Positions 51,838 through 60,034 of a stretch of DNA of 64,000 nucleotides are shown piece after piece. Numbering within the stretch: position 1 is the first letter of the stretch; every line of letters begins with the position of its first letter. The position numbers and the translations under genes were made by a program. The notes under the pieces were generated by a model. That model ran no database searches. It was not told the origin of the DNA and was given only the letters and a program-made list of their open reading frames with translations. Location of the stretch: the NCBI RefSeq assembly GCF_038443675.1, contig NZ_CP151762.1:930001-994000 (forward strand), in the 5' to 3' direction. This DNA is from Yoonia sp. G8-12 (lineage in GTDB: Bacteria > Pseudomonadota > Alphaproteobacteria > Rhodobacterales > Rhodobacteraceae).

Positions 51838-51855
51838 TGGCGGAGAGACAGGGAT
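51838..51855. repeat. Right attachment site core within tRNA-Ser
   Basis: TGGCGGAGAGACAGGGAT here is the 3' end of the tRNA-Ser gene (minus strand), including CCA. It is identical to 37990-38007. Confidence 0.85.
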
Positions 51856-51927
51856 TCGAACCCTGGGTGGGCTTGCACCCACAACGGTTTTCGAGACCGC
51901 CCCGTTCGACCACTCCGGCACCTCTCC
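51838..51927 (-). tRNA. tRNA-Ser (anticodon CGA)
   Basis: Read on the minus strand, a 90-nt class II tRNA folds well. The acceptor arm GGAGAGG pairs with TCTCTCC (last pair G-U), with discriminator G and encoded CCA. A GCGGT/ACCGT anticodon stem holds loop CTCGAAA (anticodon CGA). A long variable arm (GTGGGTGCAAGCCCAC) is typical of serine tRNAs, and the T-arm is CAGGG-TTCGAAT-CCCTG. It reads UCG codons. Its 3' end is the target of the integrative element, and it remains intact. Confidence 0.96.
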
Positions 51928-52072
51928 GCGGGGATCAGGGGGCGTGGTACTGTGGCAAACGCGCGCTTGCAAGACCCAAAGTACCGTGTGCTGACATTTG
52001 CGTGGGGGCCTTGGCAAAGGGCGGGCAGGGTGCATAACTCTCGCTTTAGAAATTGTCTGGATAGGATACCGC

Positions 52073-52906
52073 ATGTTCCGCATCATAGTCCCCTTCGCTT
52101 TTGCCGCGACGCTGTCGATTGCTCCGCTTTGGGCGCAAGAGGCGGACACCGATAAAGTCGACCAGCTGTTTGATGCGCTCGGCATGCCGCAGATGATCGA
52201 GATCATGCGCGAAGAAGGGCTGACTTATGGCGAAACCCTTGCCACCGACATGCTGCCGGGCGGTCCTTCGGCGGAATGGTCGATGGCTGTTTCAACCATC
52301 TACGATGTCGAGATGATGACAGAAGAGGTGCGCGGCGTTCTGGGCGAGGCGCTTGAGGGCGATGATATTGACGCAATGCTGGCGTTTTTCACCTCTGAAC
52401 AGGGCGAACGGATCGTCAGCCTTGAGGTCAGCGCGCGCCGCGCCTTGCTTGATGAGGCCGTTGAAGAGATCAGCAAGGAAAACGCGGCCATCGCCATGAT
52501 GGATGAAACGCCCCGCTTTCAGGTGGTGCAGGCGTTTATCGACGCCAATGATCTGATCGAGGCCAATGTGATCGGGTCGCTTAATTCCAGCTATGCTTTC
52601 TACACCGGTCTGATTGACGGCGGTGCCATGCCCGCCGGTGTCACGCTTGAGACCGCGCTGCAGGATGTCTGGGCGCAGGAACCCGAGGTGCGCAGCGACA
52701 CGACAGAGTGGCTCTATTCTTTTCTCTTGATGGCTTATCAACCGCTGTCTGATGATGAATTGGACACCTACCTTGCCTTTTCGCGCAGTGCTGCGGGGCA
52801 GGACATGACCGACGCGCTCTTTGAAGCATTCAACGGGATGTTTGACGATATCTCGCGCGCGCTCGGGCTTGCGTCCGCGCGCTTTATGTTGACGCAAGAA
52901 CTGTAA
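52073..52906 (+). CDS. DUF2059 domain-containing secreted protein
   Basis: This 277-aa protein has a signal peptide ending near APLWAQEAD. It then has two DUF2059-like parts, seen as IDAMLAFFTSEQGERIVSLE near residue 105 and LDTYLAFSRSAAGQDMTDAL near 235 (the pattern L-x2-Y/F-x4-G-x3). The function of DUF2059 is not established. AGGATA precedes ATG 52073. It is the first chromosomal gene right of the element. Confidence 0.78.
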   Translation: MFRIIVPFAFAATLSIAPLWAQEADTDKVDQLFDALGMPQMIEIMREEGLTYGETLATDMLPGGPSAEWSMAVSTIYDVEMMTEEVRGVLGEALEGDDIDAMLAFFTSEQGERIVSLEVSARRALLDEAVEEISKENAAIAMMDETPRFQVVQAFIDANDLIEANVIGSLNSSYAFYTGLIDGGAMPAGVTLETALQDVWAQEPEVRSDTTEWLYSFLLMAYQPLSDDELDTYLAFSRSAAGQDMTDALFEAFNGMFDDISRALGLASARFMLTQEL

Positions 52907-52975
52907 CCGCAATGTCTTGGCATTGCGGCGCACCCAGTTATGCTGGCGCCGAAACACTGACTACAGGAGCCTCTT

Positions 52976-53380
52976 TTGCCCGCCTTCAAACACGCTTTCT
53001 TTGCCCTTTTCGTTCTTGCCGCCTGCGACCAGACCGCAGCAATCGCGCCGCAGCCGGATTTGCCTGCCGATGATCCGCGTCAGGCCGAACTGCTCGCGGC
53101 GGAATGCACGATCTATTTCGCGGCGGTGACGAAACTTGAAGCGGACGGGCGCGCGGTAAGCGGAAACCCTACACGCGGTTGCCCTGCCGATGCGGCGGGG
53201 ATCGCGGCCGATATCAACCCGATGGTCAGCGTGCCGCCGGTGACACCGGGCTATCCCCAGACGCTTTATGACCGCATGGTCGCGCGCGGCATTCCCGCCG
53301 ATCTGGCGGACGACATTTCGAAATCCAAGGCCTTCTGGGATCTGGTCGCAAAACGCGACAGCCTGCTGGCGGGTTTCTAG
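52976..53380 (+). CDS. Putative lipoprotein, TTG start
   Basis: This 134-aa protein has a short signal and lipobox (FVLAAC, Cys17), then a Pro/Ala-rich linker and a compact domain (GYPQTLYDRMVARGIPADLA). Start is TTG 52976 with AGGAG 8 nt upstream; there is no ATG in frame nearby. The family is not recognised, but such proteins are common in Rhodobacteraceae. Its 3' end overlaps the convergent gene by 4 bp. Confidence 0.68.
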   Translation: MPAFKHAFFALFVLAACDQTAAIAPQPDLPADDPRQAELLAAECTIYFAAVTKLEADGRAVSGNPTRGCPADAAGIAADINPMVSVPPVTPGYPQTLYDRMVARGIPADLADDISKSKAFWDLVAKRDSLLAGF

Positions 53381-53724
53381 CCGCCATAGACCATCAATGT
53401 GCTCACGAGCGCGCCGGGATTGGATTGATACAGCCCCATATTGGATTGCAGTTGGATAATGCGCGTCGGACGGTCGCGCGGCGGAATGCCTGCGGTGTCC
53501 ATCGCCTCTGACAGGATGGGCCCGCCGCCTGCGCGAATATCGGCGATAATGTCCGCGAAATTGGCTTTGACCGTGATTTCGACGGCACCCCGCCGTTGCG
53601 CAGAGGCGGCACTGCCGAACACTGTGCCGGCCCCGCTGGCAGGCGACATGAACGGAGTGCCAAGCTGCGCCCCGTCTTGGGTACAGGCCGATGTCAGGAC
53701 GGTGAAGATGATGAGCCAGCGCAT
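53377..53724 (-). CDS. Putative lipoprotein, 115 aa
   Basis: This short protein has lipobox TSAC (Cys14), then a Gly/Ala/Ser-rich part and AVEITVKANFADIIADIRAG, GIPPRDRPTRIIQLQSN and the hydrophobic C-terminus ALVSTLMVYGG. No known domain is seen. It is convergent with the TTG-start lipoprotein gene and divergent from rplU. Confidence 0.62.
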   Translation of the reverse strand: MRWLIIFTVLTSACTQDGAQLGTPFMSPASGAGTVFGSAASAQRRGAVEITVKANFADIIADIRAGGGPILSEAMDTAGIPPRDRPTRIIQLQSNMGLYQSNPGALVSTLMVYGG

Positions 53725-53747
53725 GGGGATTAATCCTTCTTTTTATG

Positions 53748-53776
53748 TTGACTTATGGGGGCATTGGTCAGATATA
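53748..53776 (+). promoter_or_regulatory. Probable rplU-rpmA promoter
   Basis: TTGACT (53748-53753) and GATATA (53771-53776) are spaced 17 bp apart, a good sigma-70 match, about 125 bp upstream of rplU. The leader between is long enough for attenuation, but I see no strong hairpin. Confidence 0.6.
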
Positions 53777-53901
53777 GCGCCAACTCTGCAAGGGTATTGC
53801 AGGGTGATATGCGAAATTATGCCCACGGGCACGCTGTCCACAGGTACCAAACGCCGGTTGATCCCGGGGCCTCAGAGACGCGAAAAACAAAGGAATAACA
53901 T

Positions 53902-54585
53902 ATGTTTGCGGTTCTCAAAACCGGCGGCAAGCAGTACAAAGTGGCCTCTGGCGACGTACTTCGTGTCGAAAAGCTTGCAGCGAAAGCAGGCGACAAAGTT
54001 CAATTCAACGAGATTCTGATGGTCGGCTCCACAGTGGGCGCACCTTTGGTTGAGGGCGCTGGTGTCCAGGCTGAGGTGATTGACCAGATCAAAGGCGAAA
54101 AGACGATCAACTTCGTGAAGCGTCGTCGTAAGCACGGCAGCCAGCGCACAAAAGGCCACCGTCAGCAACTGACATTGGTGCGTATCGCCGAGATCCTTGA
54201 AAAAGGTGCGGACAAGTCCGGCGTGATGGCGGCTGTTTCCGGCGCAGGGATCGCGCATGTGACTGGCGCAAATGGCGCGCCGACCTCCAAAAAGGCGGCT
54301 GCGGCTGCGGAGCGTGCATCGACACCGAAGGCTGAAAAGCCAAAGGCCGCACCAAAGGCAAAAGCAGAGCCAAAAGCGGCTGCTGGTGCTGACGATCTGA
54401 AAAAGCTGTCTGGCGTTGGTCCGGCACTTGAAAAGAAACTGCTCGAAGCTGGCGTAACAACATTTGCCCAGATCGCAGCATGGACGGAAGCTGATGTGGC
54501 TGCTATGGACGAGAAACTGTCGTTCAAAGGCCGTATCGAACGTGAAGGCTGGATCGCGCAAGCGGCCGAGCTGGCAAAAGGCTAA
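53902..54585 (+). CDS. rplU: Ribosomal protein L21 with C-terminal helix-hairpin-helix domain
   Basis: L21 itself covers residues 1-100 (MFAVLKTGGKQYKVASGDVL; NFVKRRRKHGSQRTKGHRQQ) and binds 23S rRNA in the large subunit. After an Ala/Lys-rich linker (about 125-158), residues about 160-227 form a helix-hairpin-helix domain (DLKKLSGVGPALEKKLLEAG). At 227 aa this is twice the usual L21 length. The extension is known from related alphaproteobacteria; its role is unclear. AAGGA precedes the ATG. rpmA follows after 11 nt. Confidence 0.96.
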   Translation: MFAVLKTGGKQYKVASGDVLRVEKLAAKAGDKVQFNEILMVGSTVGAPLVEGAGVQAEVIDQIKGEKTINFVKRRRKHGSQRTKGHRQQLTLVRIAEILEKGADKSGVMAAVSGAGIAHVTGANGAPTSKKAAAAAERASTPKAEKPKAAPKAKAEPKAAAGADDLKKLSGVGPALEKKLLEAGVTTFAQIAAWTEADVAAMDEKLSFKGRIEREGWIAQAAELAKG

Positions 54586-54596
54586 GGAGAGACCAA

Positions 54597-54866
54597 ATGG
54601 CACATAAAAAAGCAGGCGGTTCATCCCGTAACGGACGCGACTCAGCAGGTCGTCGTCTTGGCGTCAAGAAATTCGGTGGCGAAGTTGTCGTTTCCGGCAA
54701 CATCATCATGCGCCAGCGTGGCACAAAGATGTGGCCAGGCATGGGCGTCGGCATGGGCAAGGATCACACAATCTTTGCAACTGTTGATGGCAACGTCAAA
54801 TTCCACAAAGGCCTGAAAGGCCGCACCTTTATTTCGGTTCTGCCAGTGGCGGAGGCCGCTGAATAA
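54597..54866 (+). CDS. rpmA: Ribosomal protein L27
   Basis: This 89-aa protein has the family N-terminus MAHKKAGGSSRNGRDSAGRR, whose tail reaches the peptidyl transferase centre, and the body GVKKFGGEVV and RQRGTKMWPG. AAGGAG lies upstream. It forms the rplU-rpmA unit, closed by an intrinsic terminator. Confidence 0.98.
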   Translation: MAHKKAGGSSRNGRDSAGRRLGVKKFGGEVVVSGNIIMRQRGTKMWPGMGVGMGKDHTIFATVDGNVKFHKGLKGRTFISVLPVAEAAE

Positions 54867-54894
54867 GCCGAAAAATCCAAAGAATAAAAATTTG

Positions 54895-54926
54895 GGGGAT
54901 CGGTGAAAACCGGTCCCCTTTTTTAT
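54895..54926 (+). terminator. Intrinsic terminator after rpmA
   Basis: A 10-bp stem GGGGATCGGT (54895-54904) with ACCGGTCCCC (54909-54918), one G-U pair and GAAA loop, is followed by six T. This is a strong rho-independent terminator. Confidence 0.93.
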
Positions 54927-54993
54927 TCATATTTCTGCCATCAAGTTGATTTAAGGGGTGGCACGGAGGGAATTGTTTTCGGGGAGGGGAACA

Positions 54994-55536
54994 ATGAGAC
55001 ATGAAGATATTACAGTGCAAGACACGATAGAGGCCGCACGTTTTGTGCTGCGTCCTTGCCGCAAATCTGACGCGGGTTTGATCGCGATGTATGCCAGCGA
55101 CGATCGTGTCGCGCGCGGGACGCGTGCCATGCCACATCCGCTCCCTCCCGGCACTGTTGAGGCGATGATCGAACGCGCAAGCCAAGCGGATCGCGACGAA
55201 GACGTTTGGGTCATTGACGGCTCTGCGCAGGGCCACGCCGAGGCGCTTGGACTGATCAGCCTTGCGCGTATGGATCGCGCCCAATCCGAGATCTTTTACT
55301 GGATCGCACCTGCCTTTTGGAACACCGGCTTCGCAACCGAGGCCGTGCGCACTCTGATCGCGGCCAACCCGCACAAGTCAGACCGTATTTTCGCCGAGGT
55401 GTTTCAGGACAACCCCGGTTCGGCCCGTGTGCTGACGAATTGCGGTTTTGATTATCTCGGCGACGCCGAAGCGTTCTCTGTGTCGCGCAAAGCCACGGTG
55501 CCCACCTGGACGTACACGCTTAAACTGGGGTCGTGA
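54994..55536 (+). CDS. GNAT family N-acetyltransferase, RimJ-like
   Basis: This 180-aa protein has the GNAT fold of the RimJ/RimL type: RFVLRPCRKSDAGLIAMYA at the start, IFYWIAPAFWNTGFATEAV with the acetyl-CoA site, and VFQDNPGSARVLTNCGFDYL. It acetylates an amine, possibly a protein N-terminus. A GGGGAGGGG run precedes ATG 54994. This gene is often found between rpmA and obgE in Rhodobacteraceae, from memory. Confidence 0.88.
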   Translation: MRHEDITVQDTIEAARFVLRPCRKSDAGLIAMYASDDRVARGTRAMPHPLPPGTVEAMIERASQADRDEDVWVIDGSAQGHAEALGLISLARMDRAQSEIFYWIAPAFWNTGFATEAVRTLIAANPHKSDRIFAEVFQDNPGSARVLTNCGFDYLGDAEAFSVSRKATVPTWTYTLKLGS

Positions 55537-55698
55537 CCGCGGCGCCTGCTGCGCGTGCGGTTCCCTAGGCCTTCCTCTTTGGCATCGGCTACAGGCAATG
55601 GTGCATCAATACTGTTTGCCGCGTGACACATGGGACCGCTTGAGAACTGCCGCACAGTAGTTTATCGCGCTCCTGAACAGCCTAGGAAGGCCCAACAC

Positions 55699-56748
55699 AT
55701 GAAGTTTCTCGATCTTGCAAAGGTCTATATCCGCTCGGGTTCCGGGGGTGCGGGGTGCATCTCGTTCCGGCGCGAGAAGTTCATGGAGTACGGTGGTCCC
55801 GACGGGGGCGACGGTGGCCGTGGTGGCGATGTGGTGATTGAGGCCGTTGAGGGCCTGAACACGCTGATCGATTTCCGCTATCAGCAGCACTTTTTTGCAA
55901 ACAGCGGCCAGCACGGGATGGGCAGCCAGCGCACCGGTAAAGATGGTGAAAGCAAGCTGTTGCGCGTGCCGGTCGGCACAGAAATCCTTGATGAAGACCA
56001 GGAAACCGTCATCGCCGATCTGACCGAAGTTGGCCAAAAAATCGTGATTGCCAAAGGCGGCAATGGCGGTTGGGGCAACCTGCAATTCAAGACGTCCACA
56101 AATCAGGCCCCCCGCCGCGCCAATCCGGGCCAAGAGGCGATTGAACGCACCATCTGGCTGCGGCTGAAACTGATCGCCGATGTGGGGCTCTTGGGGATGC
56201 CGAATGCGGGCAAATCCACCTTCCTTGCCGCCACATCAAACGCACGACCCAAAGTGGCCGACTACCCCTTTACCACCCTGATCCCCAATTTGGGCGTTGT
56301 CGGCATTGATGAGGTCGAATTCGTTGTCGCCGATATTCCCGGCCTGATCGCAGGGGCCAGCGAAGGGCGGGGGCTTGGCGATATGTTCTTGGGCCACGTC
56401 GAACGCTGTGCGGTGCTTTTGCACCTGATTGATGGCACATCGGGTGATCCGGCGGGCGATCTGACCACGATCATCGGCGAGCTTGAAGCCTACGGTGGTG
56501 AACTGGCCGAAAAGCCGCGCATCACGGTGTTGAACAAGATCGACGCCTTGGATGAGGAAGAGCGTGTTTTCCTGCGCGATGAAATCGCCGCCGTTGCCAA
56601 AGGCCCCGTGATGATGATGTCGGGTGTCAGTCGAGAAGGGATCCCCGAGGTCCTGCGCGCACTGCGTGCCGAAATTGACGACAACCGCCTGCGCCACCGC
56701 AATGCGGCGGAGGACGATGCAGGCGAGGATACGCCATGGCAACCCTGA
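55699..56748 (+). CDS. obgE: GTPase Obg (CgtA)
   Basis: This 349-aa GTPase acts in 50S ribosome assembly and stress control. The Obg fold (residues 1-158) has the glycine-rich RSGSGGAGCISFRREK and DGGDGGRGGDVV. The G domain has G1 GMPNAGKST, G2 region DYPFTTL, G3 DIPGLI and G4 NKID. A GGAAGG site lies before ATG 55699; codons back to 55630 are not needed. Its end overlaps proB by 13 nt. Confidence 0.97.
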   Translation: MKFLDLAKVYIRSGSGGAGCISFRREKFMEYGGPDGGDGGRGGDVVIEAVEGLNTLIDFRYQQHFFANSGQHGMGSQRTGKDGESKLLRVPVGTEILDEDQETVIADLTEVGQKIVIAKGGNGGWGNLQFKTSTNQAPRRANPGQEAIERTIWLRLKLIADVGLLGMPNAGKSTFLAATSNARPKVADYPFTTLIPNLGVVGIDEVEFVVADIPGLIAGASEGRGLGDMFLGHVERCAVLLHLIDGTSGDPAGDLTTIIGELEAYGGELAEKPRITVLNKIDALDEEERVFLRDEIAAVAKGPVMMMSGVSREGIPEVLRALRAEIDDNRLRHRNAAEDDAGEDTPWQP

Positions 56749-57842
56749 CCGCGTCCAAGCGTCTTGTGGTCAAGATCGGATCGGCCTTGTTGGTCGATGC
56801 CGCCACCGGTGCGCTGCGTCAGGATTGGCTGACCTCTTTGGCGCAAGATGTGGCGCGTATCCGTGCGCGCGGCACGGATGTGATTATCGTCTCATCGGGA
56901 TCAATCGCCTTGGGGCGGGGTATTTTGGGGCTACCGCGCACTGCGCTGGCGCTGGAACAATCGCAGGCGGCAGCGGCGGTTGGCCAGATCCGGCTTGCGC
57001 GCGCCTACGAAGAGGCGTTGACGCCGCATGGTATTATCACCGGACAAGTACTTGTCACGCTTGAAGATTCCCAAGATCGCAGGCGTTACCTCAATAGCCG
57101 CGCGACGATGGAAACGATGCTGGGCTTTGGCGTCACACCAATTGTGAATGAAAACGACACCATCGCCACAGACGAGATCCGTTATGGCGATAACGACCGG
57201 CTTGCCGCGCAAGTGGCGGTCACGATCGGGGCCGATCAACTGGTGCTTTTGTCCGATGTTGACGGGCTCTATACCGCGAACCCCAGAATTGATAGCACAG
57301 CAAAACACCTTGATCTTGTTGAGAAATTAACGCCCGAGATTGAGGCGATGGCGGGTGATGCAGGGTCCGGCCTGTCCAAAGGCGGGATGATCACAAAACT
57401 GATCGCCGCACGGATCGCAACCGAGGCGGGGTGTGCAATGGCGATTGCATTGGGAACGGGCCATAACCCTTTGCTTGCAATGGAAAACGGCGCGCCAGCC
57501 ACATGGTTCGCCGCACAAACCGATCCGCAGGCCGCGCGCAAACGCTGGATTTCGGCGATGAAACCGCGCGGCACCATAACGGTTGATGGCGGCGCGCAAG
57601 ATGCGCTGCACCACGGCAAAAGCCTGCTGCCTGCAGGTGTCACGCAAATCAGTGGTAGTTTCGGACGTGGCGAGGTGGTGACAATTACAGACGCTGCCGG
57701 TGCAACGCTCGGCCAAGGCCTGATCCGCTATACCAGTGCCGAGGCGCGGCAGATCATGGGCCGCCGCTCGGCGGAGATTGTGGAAATTTTGGGCTATGAT
57801 GGCCGTGCGGCACTGATACACCGCGACGACATGGTGCTCTGA
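56736..57842 (+). CDS. proB: Glutamate 5-kinase
   Basis: The first enzyme of proline synthesis phosphorylates glutamate. The 368-aa protein has the amino-acid kinase domain (KRLVVKIGSALLVD; IIVSSGSIALGRG; NENDTIATDEIRYGDND; GSGLSKGGMITKL) and a C-terminal PUA domain (about 275-368: GTITVDGGAQDALHHGKSLL). It is fed back by proline in most bacteria. The start lies inside obgE; proA follows after 12 nt. Confidence 0.97.
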   Translation: MATLTASKRLVVKIGSALLVDAATGALRQDWLTSLAQDVARIRARGTDVIIVSSGSIALGRGILGLPRTALALEQSQAAAAVGQIRLARAYEEALTPHGIITGQVLVTLEDSQDRRRYLNSRATMETMLGFGVTPIVNENDTIATDEIRYGDNDRLAAQVAVTIGADQLVLLSDVDGLYTANPRIDSTAKHLDLVEKLTPEIEAMAGDAGSGLSKGGMITKLIAARIATEAGCAMAIALGTGHNPLLAMENGAPATWFAAQTDPQAARKRWISAMKPRGTITVDGGAQDALHHGKSLLPAGVTQISGSFGRGEVVTITDAAGATLGQGLIRYTSAEARQIMGRRSAEIVEILGYDGRAALIHRDDMVL

Positions 57843-57854
57843 CAGGGGAAAAGC

Positions 57855-59117
57855 ATGGATAACCAAGACATTGGCGCGATGATGGCAAAGATCGGGACGG
57901 ATGCGCGTGCTGCGTCCACCGTGCTGGCCACTGCCGGATCAGAACGCAAATATGCCGCGCTGATCGGGGCGGCGGATGCGATTTGGGAAAACCGCATGGC
58001 GATCATGGATGCCAACGCCGAAGATCAGGTTTACGCCGAAGAAAAGGGCCTCAGCCCTGCCATGATGGACCGTCTGATGCTGGATGAACCCCGTATTCGC
58101 GCGATGGCAGAAGGGCTGCGCAATGTGGCCGCACAATCCGATCCCGTGGGCGAGGTGATGACCGAATGGGACATGCCCAGCGGTCTGCATATCCAGCGCG
58201 TGCGCACGCCCATTGGTGTGATCGGCGTGATCTATGAAAGCCGCCCCAATGTGACGGCCGATGCGGGTGCGCTTTGTCTGCAATCGGGCAATGCGGTTAT
58301 CCTGCGTGGCGGCTCCGAGAGCTTTCATTCCTCCACCGCGATCCATGATTGTCTGCAAACCGGATTGAAACAGGCGGGTCTGCCTGCGGCGGCGATCCAG
58401 CTTGTGCCAACGCGCGACCGTGCGGCGGTCTCGGCGATGCTGACCGCGACCGACCATATCGACGTGATTGTACCCCGCGGCGGCAAGGGGCTTGTCGGGC
58501 TGGTCCAGCGCGAGGCGCGCGTGCCTGTGTTCGCCCATCTTGAAGGGATCTGTCACACCTATGTGGGGGCCACCGCCGATCCTGCGATGGCGCTTGAAAT
58601 CGTGCTGAACGCCAAGACGCGGCGCACCGGCATTTGCGGGTCGCTGGAGTGTCTTTTAATTGACTGGCGTTTCTTTACCCAGCACGGATCTTCGCTGATT
58701 GATGCACTGTTGAAGGCGGGGGTTGAGGTACGCGCAGATGGCGAATTGGCCAAGATTGCGGGCACAAAGAAGGCGCAACCCGATGATTTCGGAAAGGAAT
58801 TTCTGGATATGATCTGTGCCGCCAAGCTGGTCGACGGTGTGGACGAAGCGATTGCGCATATCCGCACCTATGGGTCGAACCACACCGATGCGATTATCAC
58901 CGCAGACGATCAGGCCGCGGCGCATTTCTTCAAAGAACTCGATAGTGCGATCTTGATGCGCAACGCCTCGACCCAATTTGCCGATGGCGCTGAATTCGGC
59001 ATGGGGGCCGAGATTGGTATCGCGACCGGTAAATTGCATGCACGCGGGCCGGTGGGGGCGACACAGTTGACCAGCTTTCAGTACCTTGTGACTGCCGATG
59101 GGGCCGTGCGCAGCTAG
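57855..59117 (+). CDS. proA: Glutamate-5-semialdehyde dehydrogenase
   Basis: The second enzyme of proline synthesis reduces glutamyl-5-phosphate with NADPH. The 420-aa protein has the ALDH-like fold, with PIGVIGVIYESRPNVTADAG, the catalytic Cys in the TGICGSLEC region and FGMGAEIGIATGKLHARGP near the C-terminus. GGGGAAAA precedes ATG 57855. It ends tail-to-tail with chpT, sharing 4 bp. Confidence 0.97.
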   Translation: MDNQDIGAMMAKIGTDARAASTVLATAGSERKYAALIGAADAIWENRMAIMDANAEDQVYAEEKGLSPAMMDRLMLDEPRIRAMAEGLRNVAAQSDPVGEVMTEWDMPSGLHIQRVRTPIGVIGVIYESRPNVTADAGALCLQSGNAVILRGGSESFHSSTAIHDCLQTGLKQAGLPAAAIQLVPTRDRAAVSAMLTATDHIDVIVPRGGKGLVGLVQREARVPVFAHLEGICHTYVGATADPAMALEIVLNAKTRRTGICGSLECLLIDWRFFTQHGSSLIDALLKAGVEVRADGELAKIAGTKKAQPDDFGKEFLDMICAAKLVDGVDEAIAHIRTYGSNHTDAIITADDQAAAHFFKELDSAILMRNASTQFADGAEFGMGAEIGIATGKLHARGPVGATQLTSFQYLVTADGAVRS

Positions 59118-59704
59118 AACCGCGCGATCAGATGGTCGTTCATGTGGCGGAATTGCAGGGTGCGTTGCGCTTCTGCCAGCACACTGGGCAACAGCGCGAA
59201 TTGCACATGCGCGGCGGTATAGCGAAAACCCATTGGCGGCGCGCTGATATTGCCCCACAGTTCGTTGTCGACGGTCAGGCGCGGCCCTTCGGCGCGCATG
59301 ACCCAGATTTCACCGTCCTGCGTGATCTGGATATCACCGCCCAGCGGCATCGCGGCCTCCAGCGCCTGCAACATCAAAAGCGCTGCGCGCACGAGGCGGC
59401 GCGGCTGATCGCCTGCGATGTTCCAGATATAGTTGATCCGCCCGCCGCGCGCCGTTGCAGCAAGGATCGACAGGATCTCGGACCGGCTGACGGATTGCTC
59501 TTCACTGGCCGCACCGTAGGCGATGCGAAAATACCGGATGCGCGCGCTGGCGTTCTGTACGCTTTCGCTGATCAGGTCCATTTCCGCGCCCGTATCGCCA
59601 TCGGTCAGCGCCAAAAGCTCGACTCCGTTGCCGATTGCCCCAATTGGGCTGATAAGATCGTGGCAAATGCGCGATCCAACCAAAGCTGCGAGATCAGGTT
59701 GCAT
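59114..59704 (-). CDS. chpT: Histidine phosphotransferase ChpT
   Basis: In the alphaproteobacterial cell-cycle relay, ChpT passes phosphate from CckA to CtrA and CpdR. The 196-aa protein has the dimerisation helix with phospho-His in ALVGSRICHDLISPIGAIG and a degenerate ATPase-like C-terminal domain (HVQFALLPSVLAEAQ region). It lacks ATP-binding motifs, as expected. The location beside proA and the DUF3553 gene is usual for Roseobacters, from memory. In this group the relay also governs motility and gene transfer agents. Confidence 0.9.
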   Translation of the reverse strand: MQPDLAALVGSRICHDLISPIGAIGNGVELLALTDGDTGAEMDLISESVQNASARIRYFRIAYGAASEEQSVSRSEILSILAATARGGRINYIWNIAGDQPRRLVRAALLMLQALEAAMPLGGDIQITQDGEIWVMRAEGPRLTVDNELWGNISAPPMGFRYTAAHVQFALLPSVLAEAQRTLQFRHMNDHLIARF

Positions 59705-59733
59705 CGTGCGGCCCCCGTTGTAAGAGAGAAAAA

Positions 59734-59913
59734 ATGTCAGATATGAACGCGATCTTTGAGCCAGGTGTCCTTGTCCGCCATCCCGACCAGCCAGACTGGG
59801 GCACGGGGCAGGTCCAATCCAACATCGGGGACCGGATTACCGTGAACTTCAGAGAGATGGGAAAAGTCGTCATTGATAGCAGGCGCGTTTTACTAATTCT
59901 GGTTCACGAATAA
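59734..59913 (+). CDS. DUF3553 domain-containing small protein (59 aa)
   Basis: A short frame from ATG 59734 encodes MNAIFEPGVLVRHPDQPDWG, GTGQVQSNIGDRITVNF and EMGKVVIDSRRVLLILV. This is the DUF3553 pattern, a small beta-barrel that resembles the CarD/UvrD-like tail. It is divergent from chpT with 29 bp between starts. GAGAG precedes the ATG at about 7 nt. The function is not established. Confidence 0.82.
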   Translation: MSDMNAIFEPGVLVRHPDQPDWGTGQVQSNIGDRITVNFREMGKVVIDSRRVLLILVHE

Positions 59914-60034
59914 TTTACAACCTGAGGGCGAGTCACGCAAGTCAGGTTTTGTCTTAGGGTCAAAGTGTCGCGATATGGTTGCTAAATCGTTAATTTTTCT
60001 CATGATGCCCTGAACTGAAGGCCCCCACGTTGAC

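Larger units (their letters stand above)
37990..51855. mobile_element. Integrative element in tRNA-Ser(CGA), about 13.9 kb
   Basis: The sequence TGGCGGAGAGACAGGGAT occurs at 37990-38007 and again at 51838-51855, where it is the 3' end (with CCA) of an intact tRNA-Ser. This is the expected footprint of tyrosine-recombinase integration. A recombinase gene starts about 95 bp inside the left end. GGTCAAT repeats lie inside both ends. The cargo is a helicase-nuclease, a second tyrosine recombinase, a resolvase, zinc-ribbon and HNH-like proteins and unknowns. No capsid, tail, relaxase or type IV secretion genes are seen, so it is not a full phage or ICE. It may be a satellite, a defence island or an IME. 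Confidence 0.85.

Noticed and set aside
37990..51855. Complete prophage
   Set aside because: No terminase, portal, capsid, tail or lysis genes are visible. The integrase and tRNA ends alone do not make a phage.
37990..51855. Integrative conjugative element
   Set aside because: No relaxase, coupling protein or type IV secretion genes are seen in any frame.
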